Positions 26,929 through 34,712 are shown, numbered from the stretch's first letter. The stretch is 35,640 nt of DNA from Bryobacterales bacterium (GCA_030693045.1 JAUYBU010000468.1:1-35640); one strand, 5' to 3'. Notes: generated from the sequence alone by a model not told the origin. Program-made: numbers and translations.

Positions 26929-28165
26929 CGTGCACCCAGGCATAGTCGCCCTGTTCGATCCGGGCCCCGGCGCCGGAGCCGGCCGCGATCGGCAACGGCA
27001 GTCTGGCCGCCCGGACACCCAACAGAATCTCCCTGGTTGCCTCGATGACCGACTCCACGTCGGCATCGCTCATCCTGGGCGAGAGCGGGAGACTCACCGT
27101 CCGGCGTCCGATGTTCATTGCATTCCGCCACTGCTGGGGCCGCCAACCGAAGCGGTGCTGATAGTACTCGAACTCCGGTATGGACCGGTAATGGACGCTT
27201 GCCGAGACCAGTCGCTTCTTCATCCGGCGGATGAACTCGTCGCGATCGATTCCGGCCTCGGCCTCGCCGACCTGGATCGTGAACAAGTGGTAGGCATGAC
27301 GCGTATCGCTGACCACGGGCGCGGGCAGGGTAATCGGCAGATCCGCCAGTTCCCGGGAATACGCGGCCCATATTTGCGCGCGCCGGAGCCAGTTCTTCTC
27401 GACCCGGGCAAGCTGATGGATCCCGATGGCCGCCTGAAGGTCCATCATGTTGTACTTGAATCCAGGCTCGGTGATCGTGTAATGAATCTTGTCGGAATCT
27501 TCGAAGCGCTTCCAGGCGTCCCGCGACATTCCATGCAGCGCGAGTTCCCGGATGCGGGCGATCAGTTTCTGGTCGCTCGAGATCACCATGCCGCCCTCGC
27601 CGGTCGCGACGTTCTTCGTTACATAAAAGCTGAATGCGCCGATGTCGCCGAACGTCCCGGCCTTGCGGCCCCGGTATTCCGTCTCGATCGCGTGCGCGCA
27701 GTCCTCGACGATCCGAAGGCCGTGCTCCGCCGCCAGGGCGCAAATCGGATCCATCTCGCAGGCGCGGCCCGCGTAGTGGACCGGCAGCAGCACCTTGGTG
27801 CGCTCGGTGATGCAATGCCGGATGTGGCGCGGGTCGATATTGCCCGTTACCGGATCCACGTCCGCCAGCACCGGAGTTCCACCGGCATGGATGATCGCAT
27901 TCACCGTGGCGCAGAAAGTCATCGGCGTGGTGATGACTTCATCTCCGGGCTTGAGATCCAGAACCAACAGGCTCAGGTGAAGACCGGCACTACAGGAATT
28001 CAACGCCGCCGCATACGGCGCCTCTTTATAGGCGGCAAAAGCGGACTCGAAGCGTCCCACCTTGGGCCCCGTGCCCAACCATCCGCTCCGAAGTGTGTCG
28101 ACAACTTCGTCGATCTCCTCCTGTTCGATCTTCGGCGTGCCAAACACCAACAGATCATCGCGCAT
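26918..28165 (-). CDS. DegT/DnrJ/EryC1/StrS-family sugar aminotransferase
   Basis: A 415-residue PLP-dependent aminotransferase that adds an amino group to a keto nucleotide sugar. Family motifs are SGWLGTGPKVGRFE near the N-terminus, GDEVITTPMTFCATVNAI, ADVDPVTGNIDP, VHYAGRACEM, IVEDCAHAI and the Schiff-base Lys in FSFYVTKNVATGEGGMV. YNMMDLQAAIG and the C-terminal SLPLSPRMSDADV complete the pattern. It is the second gene of the sugar cluster and would be equivalent to SpsC or PseC/LegC. The C-terminal about 30 residues (LPIAAGSGAGARIEQG) are outside the family core and overlap the next gene by 11 bases. Confidence 0.94.
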   Translation of the reverse strand: MRDDLLVFGTPKIEQEEIDEVVDTLRSGWLGTGPKVGRFESAFAAYKEAPYAAALNSCSAGLHLSLLVLDLKPGDEVITTPMTFCATVNAIIHAGGTPVLADVDPVTGNIDPRHIRHCITERTKVLLPVHYAGRACEMDPICALAAEHGLRIVEDCAHAIETEYRGRKAGTFGDIGAFSFYVTKNVATGEGGMVISSDQKLIARIRELALHGMSRDAWKRFEDSDKIHYTITEPGFKYNMMDLQAAIGIHQLARVEKNWLRRAQIWAAYSRELADLPITLPAPVVSDTRHAYHLFTIQVGEAEAGIDRDEFIRRMKKRLVSASVHYRSIPEFEYYQHRFGWRPQQWRNAMNIGRRTVSLPLSPRMSDADVESVIEATREILLGVRAARLPLPIAAGSGAGARIEQGDYAWVHDGD

Positions 28166-28255
28166 GGTGGTGTATCCGCGCTCCTTCGTGCCGCTCGCCA
28201 GCTTGGTTGCGATGCCCGACGCGATTGTCCCGGTCCACTCCTGGCGGCGGCGTTT

Positions 28256-28927
28256 CTAATCCGCGCGTTCGTAGCCGGCGCCCAGGTCCTTATACAGGAC
28301 GACCGAAGACACCCTCTCTTGCTTCTCATCGGCAAAGGCTGATGAAGTATGCGAAAAGCTGAGTTTTTCGACCAAGACGTAATGGGGATAGACCGTGAAC
28401 GGTCTGGAATAGTCCATCTTGTAGGTGTTGACGCCGATGTGGTGCTTGTAAGGCCGGACGAAAGGCGACGGGGGGTCGAAATCCGTTATCCCCAAGAACC
28501 TCCGGTTTTTCAACACGCGGTCGGCCTCGGCGACTACACGCGACAGCAACGACCGATCGATCAAGTACAGACAGAAGCCAAAGAGGACAAAATCGAAGGA
28601 ACCATCGGCAAATTCCAGACGCTCGGCCGTGCCCACCGAGAGGTGCGTGTTCGGAAAGCGGTCGCCTCCGGAACGAACGGCCTTCTCCGATGGATCGACT
28701 CCAAAACACGCACACCCGGCCCGCGTCCGGAGATAATTCAGGTTGTGACCGGAAGAACATCCGATCTCGAGAACTCTGTGATCGGGCTGCAGATAGCGGC
28801 AATAGAAATCGAGGGGCTTTTCGAGGAGTGGAGAAAGGTCCGAATCGTAAGTCCCCACGTGCCGGTCGAAGAAGTTATTGCCTTCGCCGGCGAGAAACGC
28901 GTCTCGTTGGGAAACACTCTCACTCAT
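28256..28927 (-). CDS. Class I SAM-dependent methyltransferase, first gene of sugar cluster
   Basis: A 223-residue methyltransferase. The SAM-binding loop is VLEIGCSSGHNLNYLRT, followed by CFGVDPSEKAV, SVGTAERLEFADGSFDFVLFGFCLYLID and a C-terminal region with repeated Tyr/His. There is no signal peptide. ATG 28927 is chosen because the upstream part of the open frame (Arg/Pro/Cys-rich) does not look coding; no strong ribosome site is visible. It is separated from the DegT gene by 90 bases. It probably methylates the sugar or a carrier. Confidence 0.85.
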   Translation of the reverse strand: MSESVSQRDAFLAGEGNNFFDRHVGTYDSDLSPLLEKPLDFYCRYLQPDHRVLEIGCSSGHNLNYLRTRAGCACFGVDPSEKAVRSGGDRFPNTHLSVGTAERLEFADGSFDFVLFGFCLYLIDRSLLSRVVAEADRVLKNRRFLGITDFDPPSPFVRPYKHHIGVNTYKMDYSRPFTVYPHYVLVEKLSFSHTSSAFADEKQERVSSVVLYKDLGAGYERAD

Positions 28928-29144
28928 TTGCGCACCGTTGCCGAAACAAACACCGAAACGGTGGGGGTGAACACAAGGCTGCACGCGATCCCGGCATGGC
29001 ATCGTTCCGGACTGGCTGGGCTCATCGGCAGCGCGGCCACCGGTCCGGGCCACTGGGAAGACATCCGGGTGGGCGTCCAGGCGCAATGGAATGCCGTTCT
29101 CCAGTCGGCTGGCGACCTCGCGCGCGCCCGACTATTGGCGGAGT

Positions 29145-29450
29145 TCATGGGCCGCACTCCGGCAAGATATTGGCGTCCGCCAGTTTGTTGCCGCTCAGGC
29201 CCGCGCCGGGGACCGGCTCGGCCCGAGACCGGATGCGCTCCACCAGACTCTGAACCGCTTCCGGGGTGACGCCCTGGGCGGCTATCAGGTTCTCCTCGCG
29301 GGTGAACCGGATCTCCTTGCGCAGCACCAGAATCTCTCTGGGGGCCGTAATGCCGAGCTTCACCTTGCCGGGGCCGGCGTCGAGGATCTCGATTTCGACG
29401 TCCTCGCCAATGAGGACCGACTGCCCGGCCCGGCGGCGAATCACGAGCAC
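29145..29450 (-). CDS. csrA: Carbon storage regulator CsrA, C-terminally extended
   Basis: A 101-residue RNA-binding protein that represses translation by covering GGA motifs in mRNA leaders. The GTG start at 29450 gives the canonical MLVIRRRAGQSVLIG beginning, with GGAG five bases upstream. GKVKLGITAPREILVLRKEI holds the family's central strand and the second conserved Arg of the RNA-binding face. Typical CsrA is about 60-70 residues; here about 35 extra residues follow (QSLVERIRSRAEPVPGAG...). The first ten bases overlap the fliW stop, so translation is coupled with its protein antagonist FliW. This is the classic flagellin-control partner switch. Confidence 0.94.
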   Translation of the reverse strand: MLVIRRRAGQSVLIGEDVEIEILDAGPGKVKLGITAPREILVLRKEIRFTREENLIAAQGVTPEAVQSLVERIRSRAEPVPGAGLSGNKLADANILPECGP

Positions 29451-29905
29451 TGAGGCTCCAGGTCCCGGGCCAGCAAGGGATGCTGGTGCGAGTACGACGA
29501 GTCCGCCTGAACCGACTGAACCGCCAGACGCTTCCGCCAATTGATGACGATCGGCGCGAGCAAATTGGCCGTGGCCGGGCGATCCTCGGCAAGCGAGACG
29601 ATCGCCAGGTGAATGACATCCTCGCCGACCACGGGCTGGCGGTCTTCGGCGAGCTCCAGCGTGTGAAGCTCTTCGGCAGTCAGAGTGAGTTCGTAGTCCG
29701 GAAGGATGCCCTGGACCGGCACGGTGATGAAGCACAACTCGGGCCGCGACAAGCTTTGCAGAAAGACGAGAGGCTTGTTGAGTTCCTGCTCGATGAGCAG
29801 GAAGCGGCGCTCGTTCTCGAAACCCGGGAGTCCAACCGGGTATTCGATCACCGACTCGGGCAGGTACGCGATTTCCCCGAAATACCTGGTTTGAAATTCC
29901 GGCAT
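29441..29905 (-). CDS. fliW: Flagellar assembly factor FliW
   Basis: A 154-residue protein that binds either flagellin or CsrA and so ties CsrA activity to flagellin secretion. The N-terminus (TRYFGEIAYLPESVIEYPVGLPGFE) is the family signature; FLQSLSRPELCFITV and ATANLLAPIVIN are further conserved segments. It runs directly into csrA with a 10-base overlap. An AGGAG lies 17 bases upstream of ATG 29905, too far for a good site, so the ribosome site is weak. About 80 bases separate it from motB. Confidence 0.95.
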   Translation of the reverse strand: MPEFQTRYFGEIAYLPESVIEYPVGLPGFENERRFLLIEQELNKPLVFLQSLSRPELCFITVPVQGILPDYELTLTAEELHTLELAEDRQPVVGEDVIHLAIVSLAEDRPATANLLAPIVINWRKRLAVQSVQADSSYSHQHPLLARDLEPQCS

Positions 29906-29987
29906 GGGATTGTTGAGGGAGCTCCTTGGGCGCCCGATAGCCGCCACCTTTCGACGAGCAGTTTTGTGGCCAAAACGCCGCGCGACC

Positions 29988-30791
29988 CTACTTGCCGTGT
30001 GGCGCAGCGGCCGGGCCGGGTTTCTGGGGGGCGTGGGCCGGCTCGGATGCCAGGCCCTTGCTGCCCAGGATGACGAGGTCCACACGCCGGTTCTGGGCGC
30101 GGCCCTCCTCGGTTTCGTTCGAGCCCACCGGGACGTTGTCCGCATAGCCGGCGATCATGATCCGGCCCTTGGGGATTTCAAATCGGGTGGTCAACAACTC
30201 CATCATCGCGATACTGCGCGCGGCGGATAGTTCCCAATTGCTCCGGAAGCGGGGGTTGCTGATGGGCACCGAGTCGGTGTGTCCTTCCAGGCGAACCGGA
30301 TTCGGCAGTTTCCGGACGACACCGGCGATTTTGGCCAGGCTCGGAAATGTCGCCGCTTCGATCGTATCCTGCCCGGAGGGGAAGAAGGTGGCCTGTAGGA
30401 GGCTGACCACAAGCCCGCGCGACTCCAGAGTCAACTTCAGCTTGCCGGCGCGGATCTCGGCTTCCAGCGCTTGCGTCAGGAACTCGAGCGACGGAAGCAG
30501 TTCCACCACCACCGCCGGCGCCGCCTCGTCCGGCTTGGGCGCCTTTGTGACGCTCTTCCCCACCCGCCTCACGTTCCCTCCTCCGAGCACCGCGCTGACC
30601 GCCGCGGCGACGTGACTCTCATTGATCGCGTTTACCACGGACTCGGAAACCTGCTTGGCCTTTTCCTTGTCCATGTTGGAAGAGGCGAACATCACCACGA
30701 AAAACGCGAACAGCAGGGTGACGAAATCCGCGTAGGATATCAGCCACCGCTCGTGGTTTTCGTGGTCCTCGGGTTTCTTCTTTCTCGCCAC
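29988..30791 (-). CDS. motB: Flagellar motor protein MotB (OmpA-like stator)
   Basis: A 267-residue stator subunit. The GTG start at 30791 is supported by GGGAG five bases upstream; the longer open frame is Arg/Pro-rich and overlaps motA. The single membrane segment carries the proton-conducting Asp in SYADFVTLLFAFFVVMF (about residues 18-34). The C-terminal OmpA domain anchors to peptidoglycan: VRLEGHTDSVPI, NWELSAARS and GRAQNRRVDLVIL. It works with MotA, encoded 10 bases upstream. The conserved Asp indicates a functional stator. The C-terminal tail is Pro/Ala-rich. Confidence 0.95.
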   Translation of the reverse strand: MARKKKPEDHENHERWLISYADFVTLLFAFFVVMFASSNMDKEKAKQVSESVVNAINESHVAAAVSAVLGGGNVRRVGKSVTKAPKPDEAAPAVVVELLPSLEFLTQALEAEIRAGKLKLTLESRGLVVSLLQATFFPSGQDTIEAATFPSLAKIAGVVRKLPNPVRLEGHTDSVPISNPRFRSNWELSAARSIAMMELLTTRFEIPKGRIMIAGYADNVPVGSNETEEGRAQNRRVDLVILGSKGLASEPAHAPQKPGPAAAPHGK

Positions 30792-30801
30792 CCGGACTCC
30801 C

Positions 30802-31689
30802 TCAGCTCTTCGCCGGAGCGGGTTTGGGCGCGGCGGCCGGCGCCGTCTTCGCCTTGGCTGGCTTGGCGGCCTTGGCGCTCGCCTCATGGCGGGCGTAGAC
30901 TTCCAGCTTGCTCCGGAGCAGTTTGGGGTTGAGTCCCTCGACGATGGCGCTCACTCCTTCCAGTATCAGTTCCTGCATTTGGATCGCCCGTTGCAGGCGG
31001 GCCTTGATCTTGGCGCCGGCGGGCAGGAAGAACACGTTCGCCACCCCGATGCCGTACACCGTGGCCACAAAAGCCACTCCGATGCCGCGTCCGACCTCGG
31101 CGATGTCCGCAAGGTTTTTCATCACCTGAATGAGCCCCAGCACGGCTCCAATGATGCCAATGGTAGGCGCATAGCCTCCCGCGTCGGCATAAACTTTGCA
31201 TTCCGCGAGAGTGTGATGTTCCTCGACGCTGATCTCCAACTCCATCATTTTGCGGAGTTCTTTCAGTTCCATGCCATCGATGGCCAGGTTCAGCGCCTTC
31301 TTGAGAAACGGATCCTTAATCCCGTCGGCATCCTGCTCCAGCGAGACGATCCCGCTTTTGCGCGCCTTGGTCGCGTACTGGATGATCTCTTCGAGCACGG
31401 CGTCCATGCTCTGGGAGTTGTCGATGAACACCTGGGGCAGTTTCTTGACCGCACCGATCAGGACCGAGACCGGAGTGGTCACCATGACCGCTCCCACGGT
31501 TCCGCCCAGCACGATGAAGGCGGCCGTCACCTGGGAAATATCCTTGATGCTCCCCCCCTCCAGGATCAGCCCGCCGACGATGGCGGAGAAAGCCAGGATG
31601 AGGCCACCGAGCGTGGCCATGTCCAGTTTGCCGCCCGGCGCCTTTTTCTTTGCCGGTGTTTTGTCGGTTGCCGGTGTTTTGTCCGCCAT
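30802..31689 (-). CDS. motA: Flagellar motor protein MotA
   Basis: A 295-residue membrane protein with four predicted helices: LGGLILAFSAIVGGLIL, ITAAFIVLGGTVGAVMV (approximate), GGYAPTIGIIGAVLGLIQVM and VAFVATVYGIGVANVFFLP. The cytoplasmic loop between helices 2 and 3 contains the torque-generating charged region (KDPFLKKALNLAIDGMELKELRKMME). Conserved Pro residues near the pore, including the ADAGGYAPTIG segment, are present. A Lys/Ala/Pro-rich tail (AKAAKPAKAKTAPAA) follows. It forms the stator with MotB and is likely co-transcribed with flbD. Confidence 0.95.
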   Translation of the reverse strand: MADKTPATDKTPAKKKAPGGKLDMATLGGLILAFSAIVGGLILEGGSIKDISQVTAAFIVLGGTVGAVMVTTPVSVLIGAVKKLPQVFIDNSQSMDAVLEEIIQYATKARKSGIVSLEQDADGIKDPFLKKALNLAIDGMELKELRKMMELEISVEEHHTLAECKVYADAGGYAPTIGIIGAVLGLIQVMKNLADIAEVGRGIGVAFVATVYGIGVANVFFLPAGAKIKARLQRAIQMQELILEGVSAIVEGLNPKLLRSKLEVYARHEASAKAAKPAKAKTAPAAAPKPAPAKS

Positions 31690-31698
31690 GTTTGGGGG

Positions 31699-31923
31699 TC
31701 ACGTCCTCTCGTTCTCGGGCGCGGGCTCCCGCAGAGGACATCCAATAAAGACGGAACGGCGGAAGTTCAGGATCTTCTCCACCACCTCTTCGGAAGTCTC
31801 CCGGACCATGATCGTCTCCCCGGTCGTGAGCGAGATCACCGTGTCCGGGGTGACCTCGATGTGCACAATGAGATCCGAGTTCAACACCATCGGCACGCGA
31901 TTGAGCCGTGTGAGCCGGATCAT
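31699..31923 (-). CDS. flbD: FlbD-family small flagellar protein
   Basis: A 74-residue protein with the FlbD-family pattern MIRLTRLNR ... LVLNSDLIVHIEVTPDTVISLTTGETIMVRE (here VLNSDLIVHIEVTPDT). Small FlbD proteins are found next to motAB in many flagellar operons; their biochemical role is poorly known. It starts the operon with motA 9 bases after its stop. A sigma-28-like promoter lies 21 bases upstream. Confidence 0.92.
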   Translation of the reverse strand: MIRLTRLNRVPMVLNSDLIVHIEVTPDTVISLTTGETIMVRETSEEVVEKILNFRRSVFIGCPLREPAPENERT

Positions 31924-31943
31924 CTGGAACCACCCCGAGGATC

Positions 31944-31970
31944 ATATCGGCAACCGGATGAGAACCTTGA
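31944..31970 (-). promoter_or_regulatory. Sigma-28 (FliA)-like promoter for flbD-motA-motB
   Basis: On the - strand: TCAAGGTT (31970-31963), eleven bases, GCCGATAT (31951-31944). The FliA consensus is TAAAGTTT-N11-GCCGATAA; matches are 6/8 and 7/8 with exact spacing. ATG 31923 follows after 20 bases. Confidence 0.6.
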
Positions 31971-32031
31971 GCAGGCGAATAAAGGTTCGAACTCTCCCAG
32001 CACCCGCGGATAAGGTAATTAGGAGAGATTT

Positions 32032-32394
32032 ATGACTCAAAGCACACCCTGGTCCGACACAACGCGGCGCGCCCGTTGGCTTCTGAAGCTTCTCTCCCGA
32101 AACGATGGCGTCTGCCTGGAAGGGAAACTCGATCGCGTGCGCTGGCCGGCGGAGCCGGGGCCGGAGTTGTCCAGCTTCGAAGTCGAGCGTTGGGAGCTTT
32201 TCCAGTGCATCGTCGAGAATCTGCGCGGCGCGGACCCGCTTAAGGGGCCGGGCGACGCCGAGGCAGGGGTTCGCCTCCTCAAGCACTTGGCCGACAGCGG
32301 CTCGCGCGAGCCGGCCACGGCGAGTCTCAAACCGGCTGGATGGCGCCGGCGGGCGAATCCTCGACAAGGAACGCCCTCTTGTTACCGACACTGA
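32032..32394 (+). CDS. Unknown small protein, convergent with and overlapping the fliM 3' end
   Basis: A 120-residue open frame starting at ATG 32032 with an AGGAGA ribosome site five to six bases upstream. Codon third positions are GC-rich as in neighbouring genes over the first about 95 residues; the last about 25 overlap the fliM 3' end on the other strand and look degenerate (WRRRANPRQGTPSCYRH). The protein has Trp-rich and acidic stretches (RWLLKLLSRNDGVCLEGKLDRVRW, SFEVERWELFQCIVENL) and no recognisable family. The reverse strand in this region has a longer open frame (31942-32391), but its translation looks like a shadow. It could be a regulator tied to flagellar genes; that is only positional. 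Confidence 0.5.
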   Translation: MTQSTPWSDTTRRARWLLKLLSRNDGVCLEGKLDRVRWPAEPGPELSSFEVERWELFQCIVENLRGADPLKGPGDAEAGVRLLKHLADSGSREPATASLKPAGWRRRANPRQGTPSCYRH

Positions 32395-33298
32395 CTACCT
32401 GGCCGCAGAACTTCAAATTTCCGTTTACCAGGCCATCCAATGGCTTGCGAACCGGAAAGTCGAACGGCAGTACGTCTCCACATTCCAGGCGCAGCAGATC
32501 GTCGAGCCGTAACGTGGGACCCCGCAGCCTGACATCCAGTTCCAGCGACGACAGCCTGACAAGGCTTAGTATTCGGGCCTGGTCGGCCTCGGTAGAGCGG
32601 CTCTTGCGCCCGGAAGCGTGGTGGCTGAAGTTGCTCCTCATCATCTTGATGAGAAGCGAAGGGATGGCCAGATTCAGCATTCCAGCGGCTTCGCCGATCC
32701 GCACTTCGATGCCGGTGGCTACGTAGGCCTTGCCCGGGTCGGGAACCTGGAGCAATAGAGGGTCGGTCTCAAAGGATTCCACCGTGAAGTTGATCGTGGT
32801 GATGGCTTCCCAGGCCTCCTTCAAGTCCCGAAGGACAATGCACAGCAATCCATCGATTAGATTGCGTTCAATTTCCGTGATCTTCCGGCGGAGTGCACCC
32901 GAGTTCTTGCCTTTTCCTCCCAGCAGAAATTCCAAAATCGGGAACGTCATGTTGGGGTCCAACTCTAGAATCGCAATGCCCTCATAGGGTTGCAGGCCGA
33001 GGCAGGCAAGACAGGTGGGAGATGCCCGGCCTTCGAGAAACTGAGCGTACGAGAGTTGCTCCACGCTCACAAGAGTGACCGCGAGGTAGGTGCGCAGGTA
33101 GGCGGACAGACTGGCGGCGAAGTTTCGGGCGAAGTTCTCGTACAGCAGCCGGATGGCCCCGAGTTGGGAATTCGGAATCAGGTCCAGGCGCCGGAAGTCG
33201 AATGGAACCACCGTCGGCGCGCGGGCCTCCCCGCCGCCGCGACGTGGCACTCCGCGGATTTCAGCGTCGTTCTTCCGTGCCGATTGTTGCCGGTTCAA
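32327..33298 (-). CDS. fliM: Flagellar motor switch protein FliM
   Basis: A 323-residue protein of the flagellar C ring. The middle domain contains the FliG-binding GGxG motif (EFLLGGKG at about 123-130). Family segments include FDFRRLDLIPNSQL and LYENFARNFAASLSAYLRT near the N-terminus, and the SpoA C-terminal domain (LELDVRLRGPTLRLDDLLRLECGDVLPFDF). It starts at TTG 33298 with GAGAGG six bases upstream, and an in-frame TAA lies five codons before. The N-terminus lacks a clear CheY-P-binding LSQxEIDALL peptide; only a faint AEIRGV remains. The 3' end overlaps the convergent 32032 gene. A sigma-28-like promoter precedes it. Confidence 0.93.
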   Translation of the reverse strand: MNRQQSARKNDAEIRGVPRRGGGEARAPTVVPFDFRRLDLIPNSQLGAIRLLYENFARNFAASLSAYLRTYLAVTLVSVEQLSYAQFLEGRASPTCLACLGLQPYEGIAILELDPNMTFPILEFLLGGKGKNSGALRRKITEIERNLIDGLLCIVLRDLKEAWEAITTINFTVESFETDPLLLQVPDPGKAYVATGIEVRIGEAAGMLNLAIPSLLIKMMRSNFSHHASGRKSRSTEADQARILSLVRLSSLELDVRLRGPTLRLDDLLRLECGDVLPFDFPVRKPLDGLVNGNLKFCGQVVSVGNKRAFLVEDSPAGAIQPV

Positions 33299-33318
33299 CA
33301 GGCGCCTCTCTGCTTATC

Positions 33319-33345
33319 AGATCGGCCGGGCCTGGCCGTTCTTTA
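33319..33345 (-). promoter_or_regulatory. Sigma-28 (FliA)-like promoter for fliM
   Basis: On the - strand: TAAAGAAC (33345-33338), eleven bases, GCCGATCT (33326-33319). The core TAAA-N15-GCCGAT of the FliA consensus matches fully. The TTG start is 20 bases downstream of the -10. Confidence 0.55.
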
Positions 33346-33563
33346 GGAGTCTTGTCCGGGGCGCAGGAGCCACTTCCGGTTTGCGCCACCGGTTCACGCT
33401 TGCGGTCACGAAGTTGCCGCTCATTCCTGGCGACAGAAGCCATCGAGCCGGCACGGAAGGCTGTGGAACGAAGGCGGAGTGAGCAAAGAATCCGGCACAG
33501 GCGACGAGAGCCGGTCGCAGACTTGTGGAGACTCCCTAATCCAACGCTTCCGAGGAGGTTGGA

Positions 33564-33615
<52 letters not shown>

Positions 33616-33657
33616 GTCAACTGTTTACATATGTACACTCCGTGTCGTTTCAGTCAC

Positions 33658-33808
33658 TTACCAATGTACCACATCCCGTTTGGTGCCGTTTTGTACCCCC
33701 TTTTCCGCCCGCGTAGCTGTCAGCGTAGCTGTCAATTTTCCACAGCCCCGCTCCAGGCCAAAATCCCCGCTTTGCCAACAGCTTGAAACATCCCCTGGGA
33801 AGTCGAAA
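33658..33808 (-). pseudogene. Possible relic of an integrase C-terminal tail
   Basis: The - strand frame ending in TAA just before the tRNA fragment gives LTATLTATRAEKGVQNGTKRD, which resembles the variable tail after the catalytic Tyr of tRNA-targeting tyrosine integrases. No catalytic Arg/His/Arg/Tyr segment is visible upstream in any frame, so at most a tail remains. A 12-bp tandem duplication (GCGTAGCTGTCA at 33711-33722 and 33723-33734) encodes the repeated LTAT. Low confidence. Confidence 0.3.
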
Positions 33809-34478
33809 AAACGGCGCGAAAAAAGCCCGTAGCCGTCAATTCCTGAAATCCGGGCCGGCCAGCCACTCTCCGAGGCCGGCCGGCTGGATGCCCACTGCCG
33901 GGCCACGGGCCCCGAAGCGGACACTCTGGCTGGGATCTCGCTCCCTCGGGCGCCGCAGGTCGAACGACGGGCGGCGACGGCGCTTTGTGCCGGCCTCCGA
34001 TCTCGCGCCCGGCGCGCGTTCCCTTCGGGCGGCGGGCCCGGCGCGCGGCTGTCGGGCGCCCCCACCTGCCGGGTCCCTGCCTGTGGCCATCCGGGCCGCT
34101 ACCCCCCGGCCGAAAGGCGGCTTCCCCCTCTCGCGGCGATCGGCCGGGGGCCGACGCCGGCTCGCCGGACAACTGCAACGTGCCGCGCTTCGGCTGCCTG
34201 GGGCGCCGGCCACACTCGTGAGTTCAGCTACGCGGCGGCCGGCAACCGGCTGGCCATCCTCAAGCCCGGCGGGGACCGCTTGCCGCCGGGCGGGTGCGGT
34301 TATTCTCCAGTAAAAAGATTTCTGCGCCGAAGCTCCTTCCGGCAACCTGGCCGCAACCTCCGACATCACTCCCAAGAACAACCAAGAATTGACCATGGCA
34401 GACGAAACCACTCCGCGGACACAGGACCAGTAGTCCGGGACCCGGCGGATATACGGTGAATCCTGTACTTCTTTTCTC
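33809..34478. other. Scrambled GC-rich gene-free stretch
   Basis: About 33840-34310 is very GC-rich and has overlapping open frames on both strands with Arg/Pro/Gly-rich translations; none has a ribosome site or a recognisable domain. On the + strand around 34210 a short piece reads FSYAAAGNRLAI, reminiscent of an RHS (YD) repeat, but it stands alone. The last 170 bases are AT-richer and lead into the promoter below. Likely decayed mobile DNA. Confidence 0.45.
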
Positions 34479-34507
34479 TTGACGGGTGTATTCGCTTGTG
34501 GTACAAA
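34479..34507 (+). promoter_or_regulatory. Sigma-70-type promoter for the NusG-like gene
   Basis: TTGACG (34479-34484), a 17-base spacer, then TACAAA (34502-34507). This is a close match to housekeeping promoters. It would give a leader of about 200 bases before ATG 34713. Confidence 0.6.
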
Positions 34508-34582
34508 TTGAGATTCATCGCTGTTCACGGGGCTTGGAGTTCGACCGGTAGGATTCCTGAATTGGGACAGAAGGGGCCGGAG

Positions 34583-34632
34583 GCCGTCCGGAAGACGGCA
34601 GATCGGGAGGATTCCAGCGCCGGTTTCCGGCG
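34583..34632 (+). promoter_or_regulatory. Two perfect hairpins in the leader of the NusG-like gene
   Basis: GCCGTC (34583-34588) pairs with GACGGC (34594-34599) over a five-base loop. CGCCGG (34618-34623) pairs with CCGGCG (34627-34632) over TTT. Specialised NusG paralogues such as LoaP use leader hairpins, so these could be a control site, but neither is followed by a T tract. Confidence 0.4.
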
Positions 34633-34712
34633 TGATCGGACCCGCCCGAGGCGACCCGGAACGATCCGCCTCACTTAGTTTTGCGAGCCCGCCAGAGAGA
34701 AGTGATTTCCCC

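Noticed and set aside
32006-32013. GCGGATAA as a third sigma-28 promoter before 32032
   Set aside because: One mismatch in the -10, and the nearest TAAAGGTT is 18 bases away instead of 11.
31942-32391. 149-residue - strand frame between fliM and flbD
   Set aside because: Arg/Ala-rich shadow; the + strand frame 32032-32394 has a strong ribosome site and better composition.
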